Under the pieces are notes generated by a model that was not told where the DNA came from, searched no databases, and saw nothing but the letters and a program-made list of their open reading frames with translations. The translations under genes were made by a program, and so were the position numbers. Below are positions 25,020 to 33,759 of a stretch of 42,766 nucleotides of DNA, one piece after another. Position 1 is the first letter of the stretch. Each line of letters starts with the position of its first letter. This stretch comes from Candidatus Tenderia electrophaga (GTDB taxonomy: Bacteria; Pseudomonadota; Gammaproteobacteria; Tenderiales; Tenderiaceae). The stretch covers positions 1 through 42,766 of the forward strand of contig CP013100.1 in the NCBI GenBank assembly GCA_001447805.1. Reading direction: 5' to 3'.

Positions 25020-25156
25020 CCGCCTCCCCCGCCCACCTGCCCGGCCCCCTAGTTGGTCCCGGGCCGTCAGCCGCCGCCCTTGGTCTCAACTGGCAAAGCT
25101 TCTCCCGGCGCCGATGCACCGGGGCCGGGCGGGCGGTGTCGCGGGCTTGAGCCATG
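24791..25156. other. Intergenic region with a GC-rich block
   Basis: Apart from the weak ORF above, I see no gene. Bases 25018-25150 are extremely GC-rich and include CCCGGC...GCCGGG arms (about 25106-25131), unlike the AT-rich DNA on either side. A similar composition shift occurs at 23430-23640, so the lipoprotein gene sits between two such blocks. Confidence 0.35.
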
Positions 25157-25468
25157 CTATTGCTCGAACGACTTAATGCTCCAGATGACAGTAAGTGGGT
25201 CGTCGAATGTCTTCTCGAAAAATTCTCTGGCCTCTATCTCCGGGTACGTCTCGGGAACGAAGGCGTTTATGATCAATTGTTGCTGGGCGTCCAGTAATAG
25301 TCTGAGGTTCACGCCGCACTTCTCGCAGACGAGGATTGCATCGCCAGAGCCAAAATATTTCTTTGCTTTAAATTGGCCACAGCCCGGGTGAGCAAGTTCG
25401 AGTTCTTCTAGGGTGGGCAAAGGCTCGGCGTGGTATTGGTAGTATTTCATCGAAATCTTTCGGTTCAT
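25157..25468 (-). CDS. Small cysteine-containing hypothetical protein
   Basis: 103 aa; the ATG at 25468 is preceded by AAGGG at a good distance, so I prefer it to the Met six codons later. The sequence has PGCGQFKAKKYFGSGDAIL and CEKCGVNLRLLLDAQQQL. The CxxC with the earlier Cys suggests a small metal-binding knuckle. The remaining acidic C-terminus (YPEIEAREFFEKTFDD) is not recognisable. It stands alone, with no neighbouring gene within 200 bases on its strand. Confidence 0.55.
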   Translation of the reverse strand: MNRKISMKYYQYHAEPLPTLEELELAHPGCGQFKAKKYFGSGDAILVCEKCGVNLRLLLDAQQQLIINAFVPETYPEIEAREFFEKTFDDPLTVIWSIKSFEQ

Positions 25469-25692
25469 CTGGTAACCCTTTTAGTTAAGAATGAACGGGC
25501 TACCATAGCGAAACACGCGCGGGGCTTTTACTATCATGCCGCTTTTTACTGTTGCTTCCGGACGTGCGAGAGCCAAGCGATTTCTAGCCATTTCTCGTGA
25601 TTCAGCCCAACCATAGGCAACCGCAGTCATTCCGCGGCTGGGCAGTTTTCCCCAGGTACTTGCTGGCGCGGACCGTCTGGCGATGATGAACG

Positions 25693-26358
25693 TTAGTATT
25701 TTTCCTTAATCAAATCCGCCCCTTCGTTCCGTGCATTGTTGACCACAGTGCTTACTGGATAGCACTCCATCTTCGCAGGCGGGTAGGGTGTGAGCAGGTC
25801 GCGAAGCGTGTTCGTGTTGTGGTTGTCCGGGTCGAGCCAAGTATCGTAACCTTTGGTCGAAAGTATCACCGGCATCCGGTCATGGATAGGCTCGATGAGT
25901 TTGTTCGCCTCGGTCACGATAATCGAGCAGGAATCAATCACCTCGCCCTCCGGACCCTCCCAATGCTCCCACAGCCCGGCGAAGGCGAAGATGTCGGTAT
26001 CCTTCAGCCGGATGTTGTAGGGCTGCTTGCGCCCCTTCTCTTTGCGCCACTCATAGAAACCACTTGCCGGAATCAGGCAGCGGCGCTTCTTGAACGCCTC
26101 GCGGTAGGCAGGTTTCTCGTGCACCGTGTCGGCCCGGGCGTTGATCATACTGTATTTGAGCTTCTCATCCTTGGCCCAGAAAGGGATCAGCCCCCAGTGC
26201 AGCAGCGCCAATTCCCGCCCGGCGTCCTGCTGCCGAACGACGGGAACGTCCTGGGAGGGTGCGATGTTGTAGCGTGGCGAAAAATCGATTTCATTCAGCA
26301 CGTCGAAATAATCAACTAAGGCCTGGGCGTCGGTGATGATGTTATAGCGTCCGCACAT
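25693..26358 (-). CDS. yedK: SOS response-associated peptidase (SRAP/YedK family)
   Basis: 221 aa from the ATG at 26358, giving the required MCGRYN start. Cys2 becomes the N-terminal residue that links covalently to abasic sites in single-stranded DNA. Other family signatures are NARADTV, CLIPASGFYEWRKEKG (active-site Glu) and DRMPVIL near the C-terminus, with LHWGLIPFWAKD between. HMCES/YedK proteins protect abasic sites and may self-cleave. The longer ORF from 26433 adds 25 unlikely residues before Cys2. The gene follows the M16 protease on the same strand, 37 bases away. Confidence 0.93.
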   Translation of the reverse strand: MCGRYNIITDAQALVDYFDVLNEIDFSPRYNIAPSQDVPVVRQQDAGRELALLHWGLIPFWAKDEKLKYSMINARADTVHEKPAYREAFKKRRCLIPASGFYEWRKEKGRKQPYNIRLKDTDIFAFAGLWEHWEGPEGEVIDSCSIIVTEANKLIEPIHDRMPVILSTKGYDTWLDPDNHNTNTLRDLLTPYPPAKMECYPVSTVVNNARNEGADLIKEKY

Positions 26359-26395
26359 TAGAATATTATAAATACCTCGTGCATGGCTGTCGCCC

Positions 26396-27847
26396 TTATG
26401 CGTTCTTTTTAAACAATTTCCTGCGAAATACAATCAGAGCTAAAAAAGTACATAGTCCGGCTAGCAGCAATGCCAGTTGCCCATAGGTCAGGGTGGGCTC
26501 ATTAATGATCACAAGCTGTTTGTCCGGCGAAAACAGCTGTTGTGCGGCTTTATGTATATCCGCCGGTGTTAGGGCCGTGATGCGTTCCTCTTCGTCCACG
26601 AAATCCCCGTAAAGCTTCAGCTCAAATGCAGAATTTGCATAGTAGTCAGCGATGTCGCTGTTGGCCTCTATCCCCTGTACCCGGCTTAGAAGCTCTTGAC
26701 GTTTGACGGCTTCAAAGCTTGATGCGTCCAGCGGGTCGGTTCGCAGTTTGTCGAGTTCTCGCTGGATGATCGCTGTCGCATCCTGTACGTGCTCGAGATC
26801 TACATCAGCACTAAGTAGAAGTGCGCCGTGTTCGAGGTTATTGACCAGTTCAACTGAGGGCGCATACGCCAGGCCAGATTCGGTTCTCAAGGCGTCATAG
26901 AGGACGAAGTCCAGATATGTTGCGATCAAAGTGTGGGCATAATAATCACTACCCCGAAAACCATTTGTAGGGAAGGCCAACGCGATCCAGGCATCACTGC
27001 CTAACGGAGGGTTGAGGGTGCCCGAGAGGCGTAGCGGTCCGGTGTACGCTGTTGCCAGTCTCTGTGATACGCGAGAAACCGTAGAGGCGGGTAACCGACC
27101 GAAGGTCTGTATGATTTTCTCCCTGACACGGTGTGGCAAAAAATCACCCACGACGATCAGTGTCATGTTGTTAGGAACATAATAGCGATTGAAAGTCGCC
27201 ACGATATCGTCTCGTGTAATATTTTCGGCAGTTTCCTTACGCGTGCAGCCTTGAGATAAAAATTGCGCGGCTTTGTCCAGTCCCGATTTGCCAATCCCAT
27301 TGTCGTAAAGCCAGGCATCCAAGTTAGAGGGCTTTCCCCCGCTCTCGCGGTGGATGATGTCGCGGGTAACGGCCACGCGCTCCTCGCTCATGGTCGAATC
27401 CGTTACTATCTCATAAAGGAGATCCAGCCCTTCATCCGTATAGGGGCTGTAGAGATCGACTTCATATATTGTGTCGTCCGTCGAAGTCGTTGCGTTCCAA
27501 TACCCCCCGTAATCGCGGATAAGCGCGTCCAGCTCCGCTTCTGTGTGATTGGAGGTGCCCGCGAATAGTAAATGTTCAAGAAAATGCGGAGTTTCTCGCC
27601 TGCCGCAGGGGAAGTCGGAAAATCCTACACCCACCGCCAATCTAATAGAAACGGTACGAGCAGTGTCGCGGGGTTTGAGAATGACTTGAAGGCCATTATC
27701 AAAGGTCTGGTGCTCTACATCGTATAGGCCGGGCGGGCTATACACTCCTGCCCATACCAAGGTGATCGAATAAAATAAAAGAAATAAACCTGATAATACC
27801 GAACGCAGCATCATTTTTCGTTGACTCACTACCGTGATATGCCCCAT
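26396..27847 (-). CDS. M16-family zinc metallopeptidase, exported and membrane anchored
   Basis: 483 aa. The N-terminus has a hydrophobic signal (LRSVLSGLFLLFYSITLVWA). The inverted zinc motif HxxEH is present as PHFLEHLLFAG (H88, E91, H92), with a second ligand Glu in RDIIHRESGG. The second half is the inactive-type M16 domain. The last 25 residues (ALLLAGLCTFLALIVFRRKL) are a transmembrane anchor with a positive tail, which is unusual for M16 enzymes such as PqqL/YmxG. A shorter start at the MM about 11 codons in is possible. It probably acts in the periplasm on peptides or small proteins. It is in operon-like arrangement with the SRAP gene. Confidence 0.9.
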   Translation of the reverse strand: MGHITVVSQRKMMLRSVLSGLFLLFYSITLVWAGVYSPPGLYDVEHQTFDNGLQVILKPRDTARTVSIRLAVGVGFSDFPCGRRETPHFLEHLLFAGTSNHTEAELDALIRDYGGYWNATTSTDDTIYEVDLYSPYTDEGLDLLYEIVTDSTMSEERVAVTRDIIHRESGGKPSNLDAWLYDNGIGKSGLDKAAQFLSQGCTRKETAENITRDDIVATFNRYYVPNNMTLIVVGDFLPHRVREKIIQTFGRLPASTVSRVSQRLATAYTGPLRLSGTLNPPLGSDAWIALAFPTNGFRGSDYYAHTLIATYLDFVLYDALRTESGLAYAPSVELVNNLEHGALLLSADVDLEHVQDATAIIQRELDKLRTDPLDASSFEAVKRQELLSRVQGIEANSDIADYYANSAFELKLYGDFVDEEERITALTPADIHKAAQQLFSPDKQLVIINEPTLTYGQLALLLAGLCTFLALIVFRRKLFKKNA

Positions 27848-27956
27848 CGTCCTTATCGGCCGCTTTGGTATATGTATCCAGTAAAAGCTTCATAATATGG
27901 CTTGTTAAGCCGATATATTTCTTATTGGTTGGCTTATAGTAAAAAGGGGATTACCA

Positions 27957-28202
27957 ATGAGATTCGCAATAATGACGTTATTTCTGGGGCTTGGATATCT
28001 ACTGCAAGTATTTGGCGGCATAGCTCTGCTCGCGATATTCATTTTTGGAATATATACACTATTCACAACTTCGATGGCGACTGGCCTTATGTTGATTGGT
28101 GGCGTCGTTGTTGGTGCGTGGATCCTCCAAATTATTTCAGCATTGTTAATTACGATAGGAACAGGGGCGGCGGCAATTGGAATTAAAGATGAGGAAAACT
28201 AA
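27957..28202 (+). CDS. Small membrane protein, 81 aa
   Basis: ATG preceded by AAGGGGAT. There are two or three transmembrane helices (LFLGLGYLLQVFGGIALLAI, ATGLMLIGGVVVGAWILQII, then ALLITIGTGAAAIGI) with a short charged tail, KDEEN. No family is recognised. It lies alone on the plus strand, divergent from the M16 gene and convergent with the helicase gene. Small Gly-rich membrane proteins in islands may be holin-like or toxin-like, but nothing specific is seen. Confidence 0.6.
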   Translation: MRFAIMTLFLGLGYLLQVFGGIALLAIFIFGIYTLFTTSMATGLMLIGGVVVGAWILQIISALLITIGTGAAAIGIKDEEN

Positions 28203-28232
28203 CTCAGCTAAATTGAATTAGTTTCGGCTGAG
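28203..28232. terminator. Possible shared terminator hairpin
   Basis: CTCAGC (28203-28208) and GCTGAG (28227-28232) form a 6-base stem, with CTAA/TTAG pairing inside the loop. It lies exactly between the converging stops of the small membrane protein and the helicase gene. Its stem overlaps the last helicase codons, and no strong T-run is seen. Confidence 0.3.
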
Positions 28233-31200
28233 CGCGTAGTACTTTATTCCCGCCACAATAGTTTCAATCGGTAGATCCGGGCTAGGTATTTTCCACCCGC
28301 GGGAGACCCATCTCTCCGAATTGACCATCTGCTCCTCAGTCAAAATGGCTACAGGTGGCGATGCCTCTGGCCATGCCAGCTCAGAAAATAAGTCGTCTTC
28401 GCCCGGCAAATAATACTCCGTGTCTGGTGCTGGCGCGCCAGATTCCTGAAGTGCAGAGACCAGATCTCGGAGGCAAGGGGATACGTTTGCGCGTACAAGA
28501 ACCCATGGACTCATGTCCTTTGTTCTTGGTGTTGATGCGGTTTCGGTAAGCGCGCCAGACGTCTCGATCCGTGTCCGGATCTTTGCCCCAAAACTACCTA
28601 ATGAAGGTGACTTGTTGAGGCCGCATTTATTTAGGTCTGCGTCCATCATCGACTTATTCTTTATGGGATTGAGGAAAGGTGACTCCGTACCTTTGTCCGT
28701 TAACATGTACAGGCAGTGCTCAGCTCGAGTCATGGCTACGTAAAATAGCCGTCGCTCTTCTTCAAGCACAGCATGGGGTGTCACGCCAAATAGTTCGAAC
28801 AGAAGGTTATCCGGATGTATTTTTGGAAATTGCCGCCATGTGACATCCAGAATAATGACTCGGTGCGCTTCTTGGCCTTTCGAACTATGCGCAGTCATTG
28901 TGTTAATACACTTTTCTAGACTCTCTGGCTTCACCTTTCTGAGGGTAGACAATATCTTGATCAGCCGAGCTCTGAAGTCTGCTAGCTCGATTCCATAGAC
29001 TTTGCCGGTGCGGGCCAATAGTATGGTTTTCTGATCCGGTGAACCAAGAATAATCTGTGTACATTGCTTCAATGCCTGTGCTTGCCGTAACGCGAACTCG
29101 GACGGGTTTTTCCCATCAGATCGTGGTAAAAGATATAGATAGTCGGACTCTCGCTTCTCCCGAAACTGATCTCCCGGCCGGAACTCAATCCAAACATCAC
29201 CGAGATATTTCGTTTCAATATGCCCCTGTGCTAATCGACTGACCTTTGCCGGAGTTCCGCGTCCGTTCATCAGTTGGTTTCCGGCGGTGACAACTGACCG
29301 ATTACTTCGGTAGTTGGTCGTAACTCCAACTGTCTCTGCGTTAGGAAAGTATTCGCCAAATCGCTCATAAAAACGAAGTTCTGCCCCGGCAAAGGCGTTG
29401 ATAGCTTGCCAGTCGTCACCAACCGCCACTAATCGGATACTTGGGTTGGCCCTTAAGATTGCGCCAAGCATTCTAAAATACAGTTCGGAGAAGTCTTGGA
29501 ACTCGTCCAACAAAATCCACCTAAGATTGCCAAGTGGTTGCATTCGGCCCTGCCCAAGGTGAATACTGGCCGATGATCCGCGGGCCTCTACCTCCTCAGC
29601 CGCTTGCACGAGGAGGTCATCAAAGTCCATGGCTTGATGCTCGTCTAACATATCTTCATATTCACGGTACGCGCGCAAGGCGAGTTGATGGAACATCCTG
29701 GCACGGGGCTCCTTGTCTGGCTTTTCCGCAATGCGGCAGGCGATTACGTCGGCCGACCAGCCGCGCTTTTTGGCGCGCTGAATGAACTGCATGAATAGCT
29801 CTGCCATCCGGGATATGGCGAAGTCTTTTTCGAAGACACGGCCGATGATCTCGTCCTTTGGAAGTCGTTGGCACCGGATGCCGGCTCTTTGGAGAACGCT
29901 CCTTATCCGGCTCTCAAACGTCTTTCGACCATCTAGCGCCAAGCCGGCATGCGTTTCTAGCAGTGGCTTACCCTTTGATTCCCAAAACGCTCTTTTGTCC
30001 AAGATTTGTTTCCGGTATTGTTCTGTGGATATATCCCAATGTTCTGGCAGATCCGCATTACGATTCTCCGGGTCGATCGCCCAGTGCTCAAGGATGTAAT
30101 CATGTCCGTTCGCGACGATGGAAAAATCGGGCTTGTATGTCGCGCCGTCCAGGAAGTCGCTTTTCCATTCCCAAGCGCGTTCGTACCGATACTCGATCCC
30201 ATGTTCGAACAGAAAGTCGGCGATGAACTTCTCGCCGTTGGATTTTACTCTTTCACCGCGTAGAGTTACCAACTCTAAAGCCCGGCGAAATTGCAGATAT
30301 TCTTTGGGCGGCAGGTCTCGACCGATATTTTCAATCTGCTCTAGTTCCTTCCGAAAAAACTCAACCATCGCTTCCTTGAATGCGGGGTTTAGGATTCGTT
30401 GCATCATGCGCTGAACGAAGCGGCTCTGTTCGCGGGCAGAAGGATGGCCGCCAGTATCAAATAGCAGTTTCCGTTTGGGCTTGACGAGCTGGTAGGCAAG
30501 GCTGTGGAAAGTCCTGGCGTTTTGATAGTCAGGGATGCCACTTGTCTTCTGGATACGGTGCTTCACCTCAACAGCAGCAGCCTTGTTGAAGGCCAAAATC
30601 ATGACCTGATTAGGCGTCAGACGCTCATCACGTATCGCCAATGCCGCGCGCGCACACAACGTACGTGTTTTTCCTGATCCGGCTCGAGCCTTGATTAGGA
30701 CACGAGATTCGGGGCGTGCATTGGCTCGCTCCTGCTCTTCATCTAATCGCATTCCGATGGCAGTGAGATGACTGCGCACCTTCGGAAGTTTAAGTGTGAT
30801 GAAATCGTCTGTAGAAAATTCCACGAACTCAGCACGATTGTTATAAATGGTGTCCAGATCTGCCATTGATCCATTGCGGAAGGTATTAATGAAGTGATGC
30901 ATGAACTGCGCTTCTGACTTTGCGGCTTCATAGTCGATTCGAGCCCACCAGTCAGCGCAGCTGGCCTCGTAACAATGATCGGCTTCACGGTAATTGGCCT
31001 CATCAAGTAGTCCCTGAACTTGTTCGCGAATTTTCCTGCGTGCTACGGCGATCTTGCGAGCATCTTCTTCTGCGACCTTCCGAGCTTGCTCTTTCTTTGC
31101 GCGGGATACGGCTATCTGGTATTCAGCGACCGGCCACCATTCGACGCACTCATTGCTATATAGATTATCTGCCTTGGTATATTCGCATACGTTCAGAAGA

Positions 31201-31400
31201 TCTAGCACCTCTGCTTTTAGTTGCCGCCGTGCTTCAATGCGAAGATCTTCCTCCACAGAAATTAAACTATCCAATGGGATCCCGCTGAAGGATCCGTTTG
31301 GAAAAATTGCTGTACAGTGTCCATCAGGATGAATCTCAATGAGCTCTCCAATCCCGAAATCTGGACGTGACTTGTGTCTAACTCGTTCGCCTTTATTCAT
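28218..31400 (-). CDS. UvrD/Rep-like helicase with inserted nuclease-like domain
   Basis: 1,060 aa. Residues 1-50 form a Tudor/DUF3553-like module (GERVRHKSRPDFGIGELIEI). Residues 64-166 hold a tandem repeat of about 40 residues (LL...Y..AD..Y...C..WW....Y..A.S.A). SF1A motifs follow: I KARAGSGKTRTL, Ia AFNKAAAVEV, II LLDEFQDFSEL, III VAVGDDWQAIN, IV TTNYRSNRSV, V MTAHSSKGQEA, VI LFYVAMTRAEHCLY. An insertion between Ia and II, with GEKFIADFLFEHGIEYRYER, YKPDFSIV and ILEHWAID, resembles the PD-(D/E)XK-like insert of helicase IV (HelD)-type proteins. This looks like a stand-alone defence-associated helicase/nuclease. Confidence 0.88.
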   Translation of the reverse strand: MNKGERVRHKSRPDFGIGELIEIHPDGHCTAIFPNGSFSGIPLDSLISVEEDLRIEARRQLKAEVLDLLNVCEYTKADNLYSNECVEWWPVAEYQIAVSRAKKEQARKVAEEDARKIAVARRKIREQVQGLLDEANYREADHCYEASCADWWARIDYEAAKSEAQFMHHFINTFRNGSMADLDTIYNNRAEFVEFSTDDFITLKLPKVRSHLTAIGMRLDEEQERANARPESRVLIKARAGSGKTRTLCARAALAIRDERLTPNQVMILAFNKAAAVEVKHRIQKTSGIPDYQNARTFHSLAYQLVKPKRKLLFDTGGHPSAREQSRFVQRMMQRILNPAFKEAMVEFFRKELEQIENIGRDLPPKEYLQFRRALELVTLRGERVKSNGEKFIADFLFEHGIEYRYERAWEWKSDFLDGATYKPDFSIVANGHDYILEHWAIDPENRNADLPEHWDISTEQYRKQILDKRAFWESKGKPLLETHAGLALDGRKTFESRIRSVLQRAGIRCQRLPKDEIIGRVFEKDFAISRMAELFMQFIQRAKKRGWSADVIACRIAEKPDKEPRARMFHQLALRAYREYEDMLDEHQAMDFDDLLVQAAEEVEARGSSASIHLGQGRMQPLGNLRWILLDEFQDFSELYFRMLGAILRANPSIRLVAVGDDWQAINAFAGAELRFYERFGEYFPNAETVGVTTNYRSNRSVVTAGNQLMNGRGTPAKVSRLAQGHIETKYLGDVWIEFRPGDQFREKRESDYLYLLPRSDGKNPSEFALRQAQALKQCTQIILGSPDQKTILLARTGKVYGIELADFRARLIKILSTLRKVKPESLEKCINTMTAHSSKGQEAHRVIILDVTWRQFPKIHPDNLLFELFGVTPHAVLEEERRLFYVAMTRAEHCLYMLTDKGTESPFLNPIKNKSMMDADLNKCGLNKSPSLGSFGAKIRTRIETSGALTETASTPRTKDMSPWVLVRANVSPCLRDLVSALQESGAPAPDTEYYLPGEDDLFSELAWPEASPPVAILTEEQMVNSERWVSRGWKIPSPDLPIETIVAGIKYYALSRN

Positions 31401-32442
31401 TTACGCCCCACATCCCACCACTAGTTGAGGCATCGCTTGCGCGCAAGATCAAGGATAACCTGTGGGTCCGTTTCCATAACCAAAAGTCCACTCCCTCATT
31501 CAAATCATCCGATGAAGACTTTCGCGAGGCACTTAGCCCGATCAATCCCAGCGTGATCAATAGCGCCGAGATCGGTTCTGGCACGGAGTGGGCGGTGATC
31601 CGCCAAATCTTATCTGCATCGCCCACGAACATGTTGCCACCACCGTCGAACACGAAATCGTTCGGCCCGATGAAGGGCGCATTGCCCTTGCCTGCAAAGC
31701 CGGTGGCGAAGGTCTCGAGCACGTTTTGATCATTCAGGAACATCAGAGCGCCTAGGTTGACGTCGCTAATAAACAACCGCCCGCCGAAGCCGATGCCGGT
31801 GAACGTGCCGCCCAGCGCGGTGACTTTCCCTAGCTGCGTCCGGTTGCCCAAGGCGTCTGCGCCGTAGACCGTGCCGCTGCCGTGGTCGATGAAATACATC
31901 TGGCCGGAGTCGGACAAGGAGATCCCGTAGGGCCCGTTCGGAGCACTCAGACCGGAAAGAAATACCGAATCATTGCCTAAATTGTCGATGCGCGACACGG
32001 TGCCGTCGCCGCTGTTGCTGACGAAGAATTCGCCGCCCCAAGCCTCGATGGAGGTGGGGAAGGAAAAGCCCGAGGCGAACAGTGACGTGGAGCCGTCGGC
32101 CAACACCTCAAAGACGTCGCCTCGGCTGGACGTGCTGGAGGCAACATACAGCCGTCCATCCGCGTCGAAGGCAAGGTCGGTGGGCTTGTCTATGCCGCTG
32201 GCATAGATGTCGAGGTCGGCAGGGCCGTTAAGCTTGAGGATCCGCCCGCCATCATAATCGGCGGCGTACAGATTGCCCTGATCATCCATGGCTAAGCCGG
32301 TGACGGCCCCCACTCTTTGGGCAAAGAGTTCCACGGCATAACCATCAGGAACGACCGGCACGGAAACCGCCGCACCGGGCATCAGAAGCAAACACGCGAG
32401 GAGTGCCCGGCACCCGCGATGCGTCCTATTGATCAACCCCAT
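31393..32442 (-). CDS. NHL/SMP-30-like PEP-CTERM protein, copy 2
   Basis: 349 aa, nearly identical to the protein at 9725-10666: signal peptide ALLACLLLMPGAAVSVP, propeller blades and VPEPISALLITLGLIGLSAS with RK after the helix, a better PEP-CTERM end than copy 1. Here the stop of copy 1 is not present, and the frame continues 30 residues (DDLNEGVDFWLWKRTHRL...). It ends at 31393, overlapping the helicase start by 8 bases. The extension is derived from flanking DNA and probably not functional. Confidence 0.82.
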   Translation of the reverse strand: MGLINRTHRGCRALLACLLLMPGAAVSVPVVPDGYAVELFAQRVGAVTGLAMDDQGNLYAADYDGGRILKLNGPADLDIYASGIDKPTDLAFDADGRLYVASSTSSRGDVFEVLADGSTSLFASGFSFPTSIEAWGGEFFVSNSGDGTVSRIDNLGNDSVFLSGLSAPNGPYGISLSDSGQMYFIDHGSGTVYGADALGNRTQLGKVTALGGTFTGIGFGGRLFISDVNLGALMFLNDQNVLETFATGFAGKGNAPFIGPNDFVFDGGGNMFVGDADKIWRITAHSVPEPISALLITLGLIGLSASRKSSSDDLNEGVDFWLWKRTHRLSLILRASDASTSGGMWGVNE

Positions 32443-33235
32443 GTATCCCCCAAATTTGTGTGTTTATGTTAACCATGGGGGTGGTACCGGCGCAACCGCG
32501 TGGCACGCTTTTGTGCCCTGGACATGTTCATACAGGCGGCGCGGAATGCTTCAAAGGCCCTCTCTTCGCTCACTTGTCACAATCATTCTCCACCGCGATG
32601 CTGAAATGTTCGTCCCGCTTCCCCGGCAAGCCGTCCTTGCGAAAGCGCTTGCCCCATAGCAAAAACGTCACCTCCTCATCCGAGGCCAGTGTGGACATCC
32701 CTTCGACCGCAATCCGAACCGGCTTTCCGCGCTGTTCGACAACGACGATATCCCCGACGGTGACGCCCAATACGTCCTGGCACAGGCTGGCCATCTCCGC
32801 CTCGAGTTCCTGCTCCCAGCGTTCCAAGTCGGTATCCACCCGTCGCCAGGCTTGTCTGACCGATGCGAGCGAACCTGCGTCAATCCGGGAAAACCACATA
32901 CGATCAAAGAGCGCGAGGCGTTCATTCGGCATCGAGCGCTCCATATCAATCGCCGCACTATACAACACGTCGTAAATCGCCCGTGCCTGCATAAGCGCCC
33001 GGCAGCGATCCGCATAAGGCCTGAGCCAGGTTCGGCTTATACGGCCGGGCAGGCGCGACGGCTCGCGCGGCATCAGTTCGATCGGGCAGATGTCCTTCAC
33101 CATAAAGGGTTTGGTCTCGAACTGATGCGTTGTCCAATCGTTGCGCACTTCGCACCGCAACCAAACCTCATGGGCCGAAACGCATAACTGGGCTTGGGCC
33201 TGACCGGTTACCCCCGGCATATAGACAATACCGAT
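31507..33235. repeat. 1.73 kb duplicated cassette, copy 2
   Basis: Direct copy of 9731-11457, 21.8 kb away. The left end lies at the 3' end of the PEP-CTERM gene. The right end falls inside the 302-aa gene at ACCGAT (33230-33235), where the sequence switches abruptly to a truncated Mrr endonuclease gene. The two copies bracket the whole DUF3800/BREX-like/helicase region and could recombine to delete or duplicate it. Confidence 0.85.
32570..33235 (-). pseudogene. Truncated copy of the 302-aa protein gene
   Basis: This matches residues about 77 onward of the protein at 10774-11682 (IGIVYMPG, then NDWTTHQFETKPFM and others). The first about 76 codons are missing, replaced by the antisense of the Mrr gene; the ORF continues to 33301 only by chance (MQAVEGVQGRGQGG...). 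The C-terminus (GKRDEHFSIAVENDCDK) appears to be the original frame, unlike copy 1. The gene probably lacks its own start and promoter. Confidence 0.7.
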
Positions 33236-33759
33236 GTCATGACGCCGTAAAGTTCGCGCACCACCTTGACCCCTACCTTGAACGCCTTCCACTGCTTGCA
33301 CTGGACCAACAGCTTCTCGCCCGGCTTGGTCAGCACGAGATCCACCCCGCCGTCCGGCCCGTCGCCGCCCAGCTCACGCACATCATAGCCCTGGCGGCGG
33401 TAGGCCTCTCCGACCAGCATCTCGAATTCAGACCAGGACATGCCGTCCAGAACAGTGGGCGAATCAACGCTGGCGACGCGGCAGTGAAGCGAAGCACGTT
33501 TACTGCGGGCGATAAGCGACATAAGGGCGCCGAGCCCGAAGACAAAGGGCAGGAGGTATTGGAGAAAGGTCGCGAACGTTTTGAGCATTTGCGGCCCCAC
33601 CACCGATGCGGGTCTATGCCCAGGGTCAGGTGTGATGGCTTGCGAGGCTTCGTGGCTGAAGTAGAGGTAACTAGCAATGGCCAATAGTACCCCAACCCAC
33701 CAGGGTAGCTTGGACGTGATATCTACCAAATCTTCGAATATGGATTGCCGTCTCGGCAT
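33208..33759 (-). pseudogene. Mrr-type restriction endonuclease, 3' truncated
   Basis: From the ATG at 33759 the protein starts MPRRQSIFEDLVDITSKLPW and has two membrane-spanning helices (WWVGVLLAIASYLYFS and TFLQYLLPFVFGLGALMSLI). The Mrr_cat domain follows: SWSEFEMLVGEAYRRQGYDV, GPDGGVDLVL (Asp) and KLLVQCKQWK (QxK). After ELYGVMTS the frame runs into the duplicated cassette and ends with VLSICRG. The normal C-terminal part of Mrr_cat (about 50 residues after GVM) is lost. The PD-(D/Q)xK residues are intact but the fold is incomplete. The native enzyme would be a membrane-anchored type IV-like restriction nuclease. Confidence 0.8.

Noticed and set aside
33130-33687. 185-aa plus-strand ORF
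   Set aside because: It runs antisense across the Mrr remnant and the cassette junction; both sense frames show known domains.
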